48,737 nucleotides of DNA from Candidatus Handelsmanbacteria bacterium. Its GTDB lineage: Bacteria > Latescibacterota > UBA2968 > UBA8231. This document shows positions 18,860-31,195 of the stretch, piece after piece. The translations under genes and the position numbers were made by a program. The notes under the pieces are model-generated. The model searched no databases. It had not been told where the DNA came from and saw nothing but the letters and a program-made list of their open reading frames with translations. Positions within the stretch are counted from its first letter, which is position 1; each line of letters opens with the position of its first letter. The DNA lies in NCBI GenBank assembly GCA_016867395.1, contig VGJS01000031.1, forward strand, positions 1 through 48,737, written 5' to 3'.

Positions 18860-19609
18860 ATGGGGCTTTTCAGGGCCTTCGGCTGGGCGCTCTACGATCA
18901 TCTCTGGGGGGTGATCGGCCTCAACCTGCTGTGGACCGCTCTCAGCCTGCCCTGGCTGGCGGCGGCTCTGCTGCTGGGCAGCCTCGGCCTGAGCCTGGAG
19001 GGCGAGTTGGCGTGGTGGGGGGCGGTGGCCGGCATGCTCTTGGGGGCTGAGCTGGCGCTCTTTTCCCCTCCGGGGGTGCTGCTCTTCGCCGCGGCGCGGC
19101 GCTGGGCCCAGGAGCGGCCGGTGGAGTTGCGGGACCTTTGGCGAGAAGCCCTGCCCTTTGCCTGGCGGGCCCAACTCCTGGGCCTGCTGGTCGGGGCTCT
19201 CACTCTAATCCTAATGGTGAACATCCTCTTCTACCAGCGGCTGGGTGGCTGGGTGGGCCTCATCCTCAGCGGGGCCATGCTCTGGCTGCTCCTGGCCCTG
19301 CTGCTGACCGCGGTTTTTCTCTTTCCCGTATTGCTGGCCCTCGACAGGCGGCTATGGGCAGTGGTGCGGCAGAGCTTCCTGTTGGCCCTGGACAACCTGG
19401 GCCCGGCCCTGGGCCTGCTGGTGGCCAGCCTGTGCTTCATTGTCGGCAGCGCCTTCACCGGGGCGGGGCTCTTCTGCGGCGGGCTGGCATCCCTGGCCCT
19501 GCTGCTCAGCCTGGCCTTCCGCCGGCTGTGCCGCAAGTACACCGGCGAGGCGGCCCCGGCCGAGGGGCCGCGTCGCTGGCGCGAACTCATCCGCCCCTGG
19601 GAACACTGA
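18860..19609 (+). CDS. Multi-pass membrane protein, DUF624/YesL-like
   Basis: 249 residues with about five or six hydrophobic segments. The start GLFRAFGWALYDHLWGVIGLNLLWTALSLPWL has the N-terminal pattern (a first helix reading N-LLW...LP) seen in DUF624/YesL proteins, which are often near carbohydrate-use genes. No catalytic motif is visible. ATG 18860 is 7 nt after the peptidase stop; its TGA overlaps the next ATG (ATGA). The family assignment is from general resemblance only. Confidence 0.72.
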   Translation: MGLFRAFGWALYDHLWGVIGLNLLWTALSLPWLAAALLLGSLGLSLEGELAWWGAVAGMLLGAELALFSPPGVLLFAAARRWAQERPVELRDLWREALPFAWRAQLLGLLVGALTLILMVNILFYQRLGGWVGLILSGAMLWLLLALLLTAVFLFPVLLALDRRLWAVVRQSFLLALDNLGPALGLLVASLCFIVGSAFTGAGLFCGGLASLALLLSLAFRRLCRKYTGEAAPAEGPRRWRELIRPWEH

Positions 19610-21171
19610 TGGATTTCCCCCGGCTCCTCACCAGCGCCCAGATAAAGGAACTCGACCAGCGCGCCATCCGCGAGGGCGGCGTCTCCGGCTTTGAGCTGAT
19701 GGATCGGGCCGCGGCCCGGGTGGTGGAGGCCATCTGCCAGCGCTGGGAGGGGCTGGAAGGGCTGGAGGTGGCGGTCCTCTGCGGCAAGGGCAACAACGGG
19801 GGCGATGGTTTTGCCGCTGGGCGCCTGCTGCACCGGGCCGGGGTGGGGGTGCGGGTCTTTCTGGCCGCCCGGCGCGAGGAGATAGGGGGGGATGCCCGCC
19901 GCCACCTGGAGCAGATGGAGCAGGCCGGTCTGCCGGCCCTTCCCCTGATTGCCGAAGCGGACCTGCCGGCCCTGGACCAGGCCCTGGCTGGAGCGGACCT
20001 GGCAATGGACGCGCTGCTGGGCACGGGCAGCCGGGGGGCGCCGCGCCCCGAAATGGCCCAGATCATCGAGCGGCTGGGGCGGGCGGGCCGGCCGGTGGTA
20101 GCCGTGGACCTGCCCTCGGGGCTGGAGGCGGACACCGGCCAGGTGCCGGGGGTCTGCGCGCGCGCCGTGCTTACCGTCACCTTCGGCCTGCCCAAGATCG
20201 GCCAGCTTTTCTTTCCGGGCAAAGAATACTGCGGCACCCTGGTGGTAGCCGATATCGGCCTGCCCGATCCGGCCCCCAGCCCGGAGGCGGTCCACCTTAT
20301 CAGCGGCGAGGGGGTGGCCCGGCTCATCCCGCGCCGCGCTCCCCAGGCCCACAAGGGCAGTTGCGGGCTGGTGGTGGTGGTGGCAGGGTCAGAGGGCATG
20401 AGCGGGGCCGCGGCCCTGGCCGCTGACAGCGCCCTTCTGGCCGGGGCGGGCAAGGTGATCCTGGGGGTCCCTTCCAGCCTGCACGATATTCTGGAAGTGA
20501 AACTCACCGAGGTGATGACCAAAGCCCTGCCCGAACTGCGCCGGCGCCGCTGCCTGAGCCTGCGGGCCCAGGGGGAGATCCTGTCGCTCCTGGCGGGCGC
20601 CCGTTGCCTAGCCCTGGGGCCGGGGTTGGGCCGGCACCGAGAGACCGGGGAACTGGTGCGGCGGCTACTGGGTCGGGTAGAGGTGCCAGTGGTGCTGGAC
20701 GCGGACGGGTTGAACGCCTTTGCCGGCCGTGCCGATAAACTGAAAGGCGTCTCCGCGCCATTGGTGCTGACGCCTCATTTGGGGGAGTTCGCGCGGCTGG
20801 CCGGGATGGGGGTGGAGGAGGTGGGGATGGACCTGCTGGGGGTGGCGCGCCGCTTCGCCGGGGCGCACCGGCTGGTGCTGGTGCTCAAGGGGGCGCCCAC
20901 GGTGGTGGCCCTGGCCGACGGGAGGGTGCTGGTCAATCCCACCGGCAACCCGGGCATGGCCACTGCCGGGGCCGGCGATGTACTCACCGGGCTGATCGCG
21001 GGGCTGATCGCCCAGGGCGTTGCGCCGGAAGAGGCAGCCTGCGCTGGGGTTTACGTGCATGGCCTGGCTGGAGATCTGGCCAGGGACCAACAGGGGGAGT
21101 GGGGGATGAAGGCCGGGGACCTCAGCCGGGCCCTGCCGCGGGCCTTGGTCGAGGCGGCCGGCCGCTCTTGA
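19609..21171 (+). CDS. nnrD: Bifunctional NAD(P)H-hydrate repair enzyme (NnrE epimerase + NnrD dehydratase)
   Basis: 520 residues fusing the YjeF N-terminal epimerase (GKGNNGGDGFAAGRLL, DALLGTG) with the ribokinase-like ADP/ATP-dependent (S)-NAD(P)H-hydrate dehydratase (NPTGNPGMATAGAGDVLTG). Together they convert damaged, hydrated NAD(P)H back to the active cofactor. Domain order and length are those of the common bacterial fusion. ATG 19609 overlaps the preceding TGA, so expression is coupled to the membrane protein gene. A much longer in-frame extension to the left lies inside the upstream gene and is rejected. Confidence 0.95.
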   Translation: MDFPRLLTSAQIKELDQRAIREGGVSGFELMDRAAARVVEAICQRWEGLEGLEVAVLCGKGNNGGDGFAAGRLLHRAGVGVRVFLAARREEIGGDARRHLEQMEQAGLPALPLIAEADLPALDQALAGADLAMDALLGTGSRGAPRPEMAQIIERLGRAGRPVVAVDLPSGLEADTGQVPGVCARAVLTVTFGLPKIGQLFFPGKEYCGTLVVADIGLPDPAPSPEAVHLISGEGVARLIPRRAPQAHKGSCGLVVVVAGSEGMSGAAALAADSALLAGAGKVILGVPSSLHDILEVKLTEVMTKALPELRRRRCLSLRAQGEILSLLAGARCLALGPGLGRHRETGELVRRLLGRVEVPVVLDADGLNAFAGRADKLKGVSAPLVLTPHLGEFARLAGMGVEEVGMDLLGVARRFAGAHRLVLVLKGAPTVVALADGRVLVNPTGNPGMATAGAGDVLTGLIAGLIAQGVAPEEAACAGVYVHGLAGDLARDQQGEWGMKAGDLSRALPRALVEAAGRS

Positions 21172-21196
21172 CAGCCCCTGGGGGATGCAGTACCGT
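21168..21196 (+). promoter_or_regulatory. Possible promoter upstream of the tail-anchored protein gene, TTGACA-17-TACCGT
   Basis: A perfect -35 TTGACA overlaps the stop codon of nnrD; 17 bp later is TACCGT, only three of six consensus bases. It could give the next gene (ATG 21248) an independent start. Confidence 0.3.
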
Positions 21197-21247
21197 ATTT
21201 TCAGTCCATAAGTTCAGTTGCGGGGCGGCCCAGGCTGCGGAGAAAAG

Positions 21248-21781
21248 ATGTCCAGGGTCAAGGAAGCCATCGAAGAGATTATCGAAGAATCCTACTTGAT
21301 AGGCCTGTCAGAGCAGGAGATCTGCGAGGACTTCCGGCGCTTCATCGATACCTGCTACGAAGTGCTCTATCAGAACCTTAAGAACCGCGAAGCCCTCAAC
21401 GGCCTGGCCGAGACTCTTGAACGGGAACAGACTTTCGTCCTAATGGCCGACTACGCCGAGGAGCGGCGCGCGCAGTTAGGCGAGGACAGCCCCATTAAGT
21501 CGCTCAACGAGATCTTTGCCGAAAAGGCGGCCCGGCGCAAGCGGCAGATTCTGCGGACCATCGCCCAGTACGATCCGCAACTGGTGCGCCTGATCGACGC
21601 CCACCGTTTCAAGGGCGAGGTGAAGGAGCTGGCCCGGCCCCGCCTCAGGCGCGCTGCCTGGTGCGCCCGCTGGCGCCCCGACTGGGAAAGGCTGCGCCTC
21701 CACTTGCTCAAGGCGGGGTACTGCGCCGCCATCGGCCTCATCATCCTGCTGCTCTACCTGGGTTTTGTGGCCAAGTCCTGA
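21248..21781 (+). CDS. Hypothetical tail-anchored membrane protein
   Basis: 177 residues from ATG 21248 (GGAGAAAAG upstream). The first about 150 are charged and helical, rich in Glu, Arg and Lys, then one hydrophobic helix at the extreme C terminus (GYCAAIGLIILLLYLGFVAKS), so it should be anchored in the inner membrane with its bulk in the cytoplasm. I do not recognise the family. It lies between the NnrDE gene and carB, 76 bp after the former and 114 bp before the latter. Confidence 0.7.
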   Translation: MSRVKEAIEEIIEESYLIGLSEQEICEDFRRFIDTCYEVLYQNLKNREALNGLAETLEREQTFVLMADYAEERRAQLGEDSPIKSLNEIFAEKAARRKRQILRTIAQYDPQLVRLIDAHRFKGEVKELARPRLRRAAWCARWRPDWERLRLHLLKAGYCAAIGLIILLLYLGFVAKS

Positions 21782-21895
21782 CCCAGGCGGCCCGCCGCAC
21801 TCCCAACCACCCTGCTGCCCGCCCGGCCCCGCCAGCGAGGCGGCAATCGCGCCTAACCCGCACCGATTGCCCTGTCCACCCATTCCGGTTGAACT

Positions 21896-25132
<3,237 letters not shown>

Positions 25133-25148
25133 AGGGATGGGAGGCCGG

Positions 25149-27860
25149 ATGCGCTGCCGCCTGTGGCTCTTGGCCGCGCTCCTCCTGGCCCTGCCGGGCT
25201 GCGTGTACTTCAATACCTACTACAACGCCCAGAAGTACTACCGCCAGGCCGAGAAGGCCCGCCGCCTCGACGAGGAAAGCCAGGCCGCCGTCGGCGCCCG
25301 CAAGCGCAAGCGCGACACCGTCAAGGCCAGCGAGCTGTACGATAAGGCCGCCCGGGCCGCCTCGCGGGTGCTCGATCAGTACAAGGAGAGCGACCGGGTG
25401 GACGACGCCATGTTCCTGATGGGGCGGGCCTTCTATTGGCAAGGCGATTATACCAGCGGCATCCGCACCTTTGGCGACCTAGAGCAATTCTTCCCCAACA
25501 GCGAGTTCTACCCCCAGGCCCGCTACTGGCGGGCCCAGGCCCTCCAGGCCCAGGGCTCCAGCTTCGAGGCCCGCGAACTCTACCGCGCCCTCTTCAACGA
25601 CGGGCAGGGCGAGGTGGCGGTGCTGGCCGGCCAGCGCCTGGGCGAGATGGCTGCCGCCGAGGAGGACTACGTCGCCGCCAGCCAGGAGTACCGCGCCGTA
25701 CTCGAAGCCTTTCCCCAGTCGCCGCTGCGGGCCGAGCTGTTGCTGCGGCTGGGCGAGGCGCTCCTGGGCAGGGCGGATTCCAGCGCCTACCGGGAGGCCC
25801 TCGACGCCTTCGGACAGGCCCTCGACGCCGGCCCCAGCCCGGAGATCGGGTACCGGGCCCGCCTCAACCAGGGCAGGGCGCTCAGCGCCCAGGGGGCCGA
25901 GGAGGAGGCCCTCGCCGTCTACGTCTCGCTCTTGGGCGAGCAGCAGTTCCGCCGCTTCGAGGGGCAGACCCGGCTGCTCATCGGTCAGCACTACCAGGAG
26001 CGCGGGCTTTTTGAGCAGGCCTTGGAGGAGTACGGCAGCGTGCGGGACGACTTTGCCCAGAGCGCCCATTCGGCCCTGGCCCTGTACTACACCGGCATGC
26101 TCTATTTTGGCCACTACGGCGACAAGGAGCGGGCCCGCGAGTACCTGCTGGAGGTGAACAAGGAAAAGCCCGGCTCCGAGGCTGCCGAACTGAGCGGACA
26201 GCGGTTGCAGGATCTGGGCGAACTGGACAAGATAATGGCCCGCCTGCACCAGGCCGATTCGCTGGCGGCCCTGGCGGCGGCCAGAGGAATGCCGGCCGCG
26301 GATTCGGCCGGGGGCGTCCTGGTCGATTCTCTGGCGGCCGACTCCCTGGCGGCTTTGCCCTCACCCAAATCAGCGCTGGCGGCCGGAATGGATTCGCTGG
26401 CCGCTCCCGCCCCGGTTGCCCCGGTTCCGGCCGTTGCCTCGGCGGACACGGTGCGGCTGGCCGATCTATTCGCCGTGGCCGAGATCTACCGCTCCAAGCT
26501 GGTGCAGCCGGATTCGGCCCGGCACTACTACGAACAGATCGCCGAGGAGTTCCCCTCCTCGCCCCAGCAGCCGCGCGTCCTGTACAGCCTGGCCTGGGTC
26601 GAGCGCGAGATGAAGGGAGACCCACAGGCCGCCAGGCCCTATCTAGAGCACCTGATTGGCGCATATCCGGTCTCCGAACACGCCAATGCCGCCCGCCGCC
26701 TGCTTGGGCTCAAAGAGGAGCTGAGCCTGGAGGAAAAGGCGGCCGACCGCTTTGCCCAGGTCGAAGCCCAGAGCCTGAAGGCCGGGATGGAGCCGGCGGT
26801 GTATCTGTCGCTCCTGGACAGCCTGGGCCACCATTACGCCGGGACCAGAGCCGGAGCCCGGGCGGCCTTCCTGGCGGCCTGGACCGCCGAGAACGTCCAG
26901 CGCGACTCCGCCGCCGCCGAGGCGCGCTACGCCCAGGTGTTGGCCGAACATTCCGGCTCCGAATACGCGCGCCTGGCCGAAGCGCGGCGCAAAGCCCGCC
27001 AGGACGGGGCAGTGGAAAAACTGGAGCGCGGCCTAAAGGCCCTGGCCCGGGGGCTCAAGCCGGGCGAGAGGCTGCGTGTCATCGCCGTGGAACCCGACTC
27101 CAGCGATTCCCTTACCCTGGCCCGGCGCTACCTGGGCTTTGGGCTGCGGGCCCACCAGCGTGGCGACCTGCAAATGGCCAGACAGCAGTACGAACTGGCC
27201 CTGGAGCAGCAGGAGCACCTGCCCGAGGCGCTGTACCGCATGGGGCGGATCATGGCCCAGGAGGGATATTTCGACGACGCAGGTGAGTACTACCGCCGGG
27301 CGCGTACCTACGACCCCGGATCGGTGCGGGTCTGCTACGGCCTGTTGAGCGTATACACCCAGGCCGGCCAGGAGGATTCGGCCAACCACTATCTGCGCGA
27401 AGTGGCCAGGCGGGACCGCCGCAACCCGCAGGTGGAGGAGTTGCTGGTGCGGTTTACCACCCTCGCGGGCCCGGAGCCGGAACCCGTGGACCGGCGCAGC
27501 CTTGAGGAGCTGGAACTGGCCCCGGAGGACGACTGGAAACTCTCCGCCGATTTCCTGGGCCTGGGCGATCTGCCGGTGGTTCGCGAGGCGGCCTCCCCCC
27601 AGTACCCCGAGGTGGTGAGCGACTCGGTGCAGGTGATCCTCGACGTGCTGGTGGGCCGGGAAGGCGACCCGGAAGAGGTGGCGGTCTACCGGGGGGAGCC
27701 GCCCTTCGGCGAGGAGGCGGTGGCGGCGGGGCATCGCTACAGGTTTTTCCCGGCAGTGGACAAGAACGACAATGCGGTCCGCACCTGGGTGGAGGTGGTG
27801 GTGACCTTCGCCCCGCCCCAACTGGCTACTGGCGCCGCCGACAGCAGCGGCGCCCATTGA
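25149..27860 (+). CDS. TPR lipoprotein with a TonB-C-like C-terminal domain
   Basis: 903 residues. A lipoprotein signal with lipobox LPGC (Cys18) is followed by CVYFNTYYNAQKYYRQAEKARR, an opening I associate with TPR lipoproteins of deep-branching FCB-type bacteria. Many TPR/Sel1-like helical repeats follow, interrupted near residues 370-440 by a Ser/Ala/Pro-rich linker with repeated DSLAA. The last about 85 residues (SPQYPEVVSDSVQVILDVLV ... TWVEVVVTF) resemble the TonB C-terminal domain. It probably acts as an envelope scaffold. ATG 25149 follows GGGAGG by 4 nt and carB by 16 nt; its position in a pyrimidine operon has no obvious metabolic reason. Confidence 0.85.
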   Translation: MRCRLWLLAALLLALPGCVYFNTYYNAQKYYRQAEKARRLDEESQAAVGARKRKRDTVKASELYDKAARAASRVLDQYKESDRVDDAMFLMGRAFYWQGDYTSGIRTFGDLEQFFPNSEFYPQARYWRAQALQAQGSSFEARELYRALFNDGQGEVAVLAGQRLGEMAAAEEDYVAASQEYRAVLEAFPQSPLRAELLLRLGEALLGRADSSAYREALDAFGQALDAGPSPEIGYRARLNQGRALSAQGAEEEALAVYVSLLGEQQFRRFEGQTRLLIGQHYQERGLFEQALEEYGSVRDDFAQSAHSALALYYTGMLYFGHYGDKERAREYLLEVNKEKPGSEAAELSGQRLQDLGELDKIMARLHQADSLAALAAARGMPAADSAGGVLVDSLAADSLAALPSPKSALAAGMDSLAAPAPVAPVPAVASADTVRLADLFAVAEIYRSKLVQPDSARHYYEQIAEEFPSSPQQPRVLYSLAWVEREMKGDPQAARPYLEHLIGAYPVSEHANAARRLLGLKEELSLEEKAADRFAQVEAQSLKAGMEPAVYLSLLDSLGHHYAGTRAGARAAFLAAWTAENVQRDSAAAEARYAQVLAEHSGSEYARLAEARRKARQDGAVEKLERGLKALARGLKPGERLRVIAVEPDSSDSLTLARRYLGFGLRAHQRGDLQMARQQYELALEQQEHLPEALYRMGRIMAQEGYFDDAGEYYRRARTYDPGSVRVCYGLLSVYTQAGQEDSANHYLREVARRDRRNPQVEELLVRFTTLAGPEPEPVDRRSLEELELAPEDDWKLSADFLGLGDLPVVREAASPQYPEVVSDSVQVILDVLVGREGDPEEVAVYRGEPPFGEEAVAAGHRYRFFPAVDKNDNAVRTWVEVVVTFAPPQLATGAADSSGAH

Positions 27861-27869
27861 GGGACAAGG

Positions 27870-28673
27870 ATGCTCGACGAGCAGGCAGGAGTGATCGACA
27901 ACCGCCCGGTGGCCGAGGGGTTTTACCAGTTGCGGCTGGCTGCCCCGGCTATCGCCGCCCAGGCCAAACCGGGGCAGTTCGCCTCGCTGCGGGTGAGCGG
28001 GCAGCCGGCGCCGCTCTTGCGTATCCCCCTCAGCTTTGCCGCCGCCGATCCGCAGGGGGGGACCATCGAGCTGCTTTACGAGACCCGCGGTCCCAAGTCA
28101 AGCCTGCTCAGCCGGGTCCAGATCCAACAGACCCTCCCCTGCCTCGGGCCTCTTGGCCGGGGCTTCGGCCGGCCGGCCCCCGGACAAAAGGTGGTGCTGG
28201 TGGGGGGTGGTATCGGGTTGCCGCCCCTGCTCTTCCTGGGGGACTGGCTCAGGCAGCGGGGCCACGCCGAGGTGGCGCTCCTGGCCGGGGCGCGCAGCGC
28301 GGCCAAACACCTGCCCGGGGACCTGCTGCGGGCGGCGGCCCCCCAGGTGCGCCTGGCCACCGACGACGGCAGCCTGGGCCATGCCGGGTTTGTCACCGAC
28401 CTTCTGGACGAGGAGTTGGCCGCCGCGCCGGGGGCGCTGGTCTGCGCCTGTGGCCCGCACGGGATGATGGCGGCGGTGGCCGCCCGCTGCCGCCGCGCCG
28501 GCGCGGCCTGCCAGGTCTCCCTGGAGGAGTACATGGCCTGCGGTTTCGGGGTCTGCGTGGGCTGCGTGGTCGAAGCCGCCGTTGAGACGGCCGGCCCCTA
28601 CAGCCGCTACCGCAAGGTCTGCGTCGATGGCCCGGTCTTCGACGCTGCGCAGGTGCGCTGGGAGGAGGATTGA
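27870..28673 (+). CDS. pyrK: Dihydroorotate dehydrogenase electron-transfer subunit (PyrK)
   Basis: 267 residues: FAD-binding ferredoxin-reductase-type barrel (LLRIPLSFAA), NAD-binding domain (VVLVGGGIGLPPLLFL, CACGPHGMM) and a C-terminal [2Fe-2S] site (EEYMACGFGVCVGCVVE ... VCVDGPVF), the signature of PyrK. It passes electrons from the FMN of PyrD to NAD+ in class 1B dihydroorotate dehydrogenase. Length is normal. Its TGA overlaps the ATG of pyrD, consistent with the heterotetramer being made from one message. Confidence 0.95.
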   Translation: MLDEQAGVIDNRPVAEGFYQLRLAAPAIAAQAKPGQFASLRVSGQPAPLLRIPLSFAAADPQGGTIELLYETRGPKSSLLSRVQIQQTLPCLGPLGRGFGRPAPGQKVVLVGGGIGLPPLLFLGDWLRQRGHAEVALLAGARSAAKHLPGDLLRAAAPQVRLATDDGSLGHAGFVTDLLDEELAAAPGALVCACGPHGMMAAVAARCRRAGAACQVSLEEYMACGFGVCVGCVVEAAVETAGPYSRYRKVCVDGPVFDAAQVRWEED

Positions 28674-29584
28674 TGGCCGACCTGGGCGTGCAGTTCGCCG
28701 GCATTCATTTCCGCAACCCGGTGCTGCTGGCTTCGGGCACCTGCGGCTACGGGAAGGAGCTGCAACCCCTGGCTGATCTGAGCCGTGTGGGGGGGCTGGT
28801 GAGCAAGACCATCACCCCCGAGCCCCGCGCCGGCAACCGACCGCCGCGCATCGTCGAAACCCCGGCGGGCATGCTCAACTCCATCGGCCTGCAAAACCCC
28901 GGCCTGGAGGGCTTTATCCGCGACCAATGGCCTTTTCTGTCCGGCTTGGACACCCGGGTGGTGGTCAACATCGCCGCCCCCACCGCCGAGCAGCACGGCG
29001 AGATGGCCGCCCGCCTGGAGGCCCTGTCCGGCATTGCCGCCCTGGAGGTCAACATCTCCTCGCCTAATATGAAAGACGGGGGCATGTTGTTTGGCTGTAA
29101 CCCGGCCGCCGCCGCCGAGGTGATTGGGGCGGTGCGGCGGGTCACTCGGCTGCCGGTGATTGCCAAGCTGACCCCCAACGTCACCGACATCGCCACGGTG
29201 GCCAGGGCAGTGGAGGAGGCGGGGGCCGACGGCATCTCGCTGATCAACACCCTGTTGGGCATGGCCATCGACGTGGAACGCCGCCGGCCGGTGCTGGGCA
29301 ATATCACCGGCGGCCTTTCCGGGCCGGCGATTAAGCCCGTAGCCCTGGCTATGGTGTGGAAGGTGCGCCGGGCCGTCAAACTGCCCCTCATGGGCCTGGG
29401 GGGCATCAGCACGACCGCCGATGCCCTGGAGTTCATCCTGGCGGGGGCGACGGCGGTGCAGGTGGGGACCGCCACTTTCTTCAATCCGGGCGCGGCGGTG
29501 GAGATCACCCAGGGCCTGGACGCCTACTGCCAGCGCCACGGCGTCGGACGCCTGGCCTCGCTGGTTGGGGTGGCCCAGGTCTGA
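28673..29584 (+). CDS. pyrD: Dihydroorotate dehydrogenase, class 1B catalytic subunit (PyrD)
   Basis: 303 residues, the FMN TIM barrel that oxidises dihydroorotate to orotate. Class 1B is shown by pairing with PyrK (ATGA overlap) and by segments such as LASGTCGYGKE, NPTITPEPR-like TITPEPRAGN, NMKDGGMLFG and GNITGGLSGPAIKPVAL. GGAGGAGG lies 4 nt before ATG 28673. The catalytic-base position is unusual: the motif reads N127-I-S-S130-P-N132, with Ser where class 1A/1B enzymes normally have Cys and class 2 enzymes have Ser. Confidence 0.95.
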   Translation: MADLGVQFAGIHFRNPVLLASGTCGYGKELQPLADLSRVGGLVSKTITPEPRAGNRPPRIVETPAGMLNSIGLQNPGLEGFIRDQWPFLSGLDTRVVVNIAAPTAEQHGEMAARLEALSGIAALEVNISSPNMKDGGMLFGCNPAAAAEVIGAVRRVTRLPVIAKLTPNVTDIATVARAVEEAGADGISLINTLLGMAIDVERRRPVLGNITGGLSGPAIKPVALAMVWKVRRAVKLPLMGLGGISTTADALEFILAGATAVQVGTATFFNPGAAVEITQGLDAYCQRHGVGRLASLVGVAQV

Positions 29585-29600
29585 AAGCCGGAGGCAAGCG

Positions 29601-30158
29601 ATGGGCAGAATCCTGAGTTGGTGCGGGGCGCTGGGACTGATGGCGGGGTGTGCGCCTCATCCCCTGTACCGCGCGGCCCCGCCGCTCCCGCCGCCAGCCG
29701 AGGTGGTGGCGCCGCCGGCACGGCCCTGGGTGCCAGTATCCAAAGAGGAAGCGGCCCAATTGGAGGTTGTCGCCGACAGCGGTCACTTTAGCGCCGCCGA
29801 GATCCCTCCCCCGGCCTACGAGGTGGCTGACCTAAAAAAAATCTCCACCAAGAACGCCTACCAGGTGGGCCAGGCTTCGTACTATGGCAAAGGGTTCCAC
29901 GGCCGGCGCACCGCCAAGGGCGACACCTTCGACATCCGCCTGATGACCGCCGCCCACCGGGTCCTGCCCCTGGGCACCTTCATCAAGGTGACTAACCTCG
30001 AAAACGGCAGAACTGTCGAACTCGAGGTCAATGACCGCGGCCCCTTCTCCCGCCGGCGGGTGCTGGATGTCTCGCTGGAGGCGGCCAGGCGGCTTGACAT
30101 GGTCCGCAAGGGCTCGGCAAAAGTTATGATCGAGATCGTCAAATCTGTCAAGGAATGA
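29601..30158 (+). CDS. rlpA: RlpA-family septal ring lipoprotein / lytic transglycosylase
   Basis: 185 residues. A short lipoprotein signal (LMAGC, Cys17) and a Pro-rich linker lead to a double-psi beta-barrel: GQASYYGKGFHGRRTAKGD, LPLGTFIKVTNLENGR and VNDRGPF, as in RlpA. Members cleave peptidoglycan lacking peptide stems at the division site. The C-terminal SPOR domain found in many RlpA proteins is absent, which is common for short forms. GGAGG precedes ATG 29601. It is the last gene of the carB-pyrD run and its end overlaps the convergent GT9 gene by 11 nt. Confidence 0.9.
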   Translation: MGRILSWCGALGLMAGCAPHPLYRAAPPLPPPAEVVAPPARPWVPVSKEEAAQLEVVADSGHFSAAEIPPPAYEVADLKKISTKNAYQVGQASYYGKGFHGRRTAKGDTFDIRLMTAAHRVLPLGTFIKVTNLENGRTVELEVNDRGPFSRRRVLDVSLEAARRLDMVRKGSAKVMIEIVKSVKE

Positions 30159-31143
30159 GGCCCAGGGCCGGCTCGGGATGACCGGGCGCTTCAAGCCCCC
30201 CAGTTCCTCCCCCCAGCATCTCCCCGACCGCAGCGGCCACGGCCGCCACCCCCAGCGTTTCCAGCCGGCCCTCCGGGGCTTGGAGGACCCTCGCCCAGGG
30301 ATGGGGAGGCCGCCAGAGGCGCGGGTCCGTGGACCCGAAGAGGCTGAGGGTGGGAGTACCCAGGGCCGCGGCCAGGTGGCCGGGTCCCGAGTCGTTGCCC
30401 ACGAAGAGGGCGGTGCGCTCCAGCAGGCCGGCCAACTCCAGCGGGCCGGGCGGATAGAGGGCCTGGAGTCCCAGCGGCTCGGCCCTCAGTTGCGCCTCCA
30501 GGTCGGCGTCGGCGGGGCCGCACAGGAGCAGCACCTCGGCGCCCTGCCCGGCGCACCAGCGGGCCAGCTCCAGAAAACGGTCCAGGGGCCAGCGCTTGCG
30601 TCGGCCCCCGCTGCCGGGGTGGAGCAGCACCAGCGGGCCCTTCAGGCCCCGCTCCTCCCAAGAGTCCAGGGCGTACTGCCGCTCCCCTGGCAGCAGCGAG
30701 AGGCGGGGCAGGGGATCGGCGATGGGTAGGTGGCGCTGGCGCAGGGGTTCCAGCAGGTGGTCGGCGATGTGCCGGTCTCCGGTGGGACGCGGGTCCCACA
30801 GCCACACCGGGCCGGCCACCAGGTGGCGCAAGCTGCGCTCCAAGTGGTCTTCGGGGTCGACGGCGTAGGCTAGGCAGCAGGCGCAGCCGGCGAGGAAGGA
30901 CCGCAGCCCATCCCCCGGCGGGTCGCCGCTGTGGAGGGGGATCAGCGCTGGGCTGTCGTGGTCGAGGAGGGCGTCGGGGCGGGCCAGGGGGGCAAAGCGC
31001 GGGTCGCCGATCAGGTGCAGGTGCGCCCCGGGAAAGGCCAGGCGCAGGGCCGCAATGGCCGGCAGGGTAAGCACGAAATCCCCTAGCGCCCCTCCGCGGA
31101 GGACCACCAGGCGGGCGCTATTGCCAATTCCCAAGGCATCCAT
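30148..31143 (-). CDS. Glycosyltransferase family 9 (heptosyltransferase-like)
   Basis: 331 residues with the GT9 pattern: N-terminal VVLRGGALGDFVLTLPAIAAL, PLVLLHPGSGGRRKRWP in the sugar-nucleotide half, and FVGNDSGPGHLAAALGTPTLSLFG. The family adds heptose or related sugars to lipopolysaccharide core on the cytoplasmic face of the inner membrane. A Pro/Gly-rich tail extends the C terminus. The start ATG 31143 has no recognisable ribosome site. It is divergent from rplC with only 52 bp between the start codons; its last 11 nt overlap rlpA. No other LPS genes are close by. Confidence 0.88.
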   Translation of the reverse strand: MDALGIGNSARLVVLRGGALGDFVLTLPAIAALRLAFPGAHLHLIGDPRFAPLARPDALLDHDSPALIPLHSGDPPGDGLRSFLAGCACCLAYAVDPEDHLERSLRHLVAGPVWLWDPRPTGDRHIADHLLEPLRQRHLPIADPLPRLSLLPGERQYALDSWEERGLKGPLVLLHPGSGGRRKRWPLDRFLELARWCAGQGAEVLLLCGPADADLEAQLRAEPLGLQALYPPGPLELAGLLERTALFVGNDSGPGHLAAALGTPTLSLFGSTDPRLWRPPHPWARVLQAPEGRLETLGVAAVAAAVGEMLGGGTGGLEAPGHPEPALGLIP

Positions 31144-31149
31144 TATTTT
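31121..31149 (+). promoter_or_regulatory. Possible promoter of rplC, TTGCCA-17-TATTTT
   Basis: TTGCCA (31121-31126) and TATTTT (31144-31149) are 17 bp apart, upstream of SD AAAGGAG (31181) and ATG 31196. The -35 lies inside the first codons of the divergent GT9 gene. Confidence 0.42.
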
Positions 31150-31195
31150 ATCTGGTTGATTTTACCGGAAGAAGTCCTTAAAAGGAGCTTTGCAG

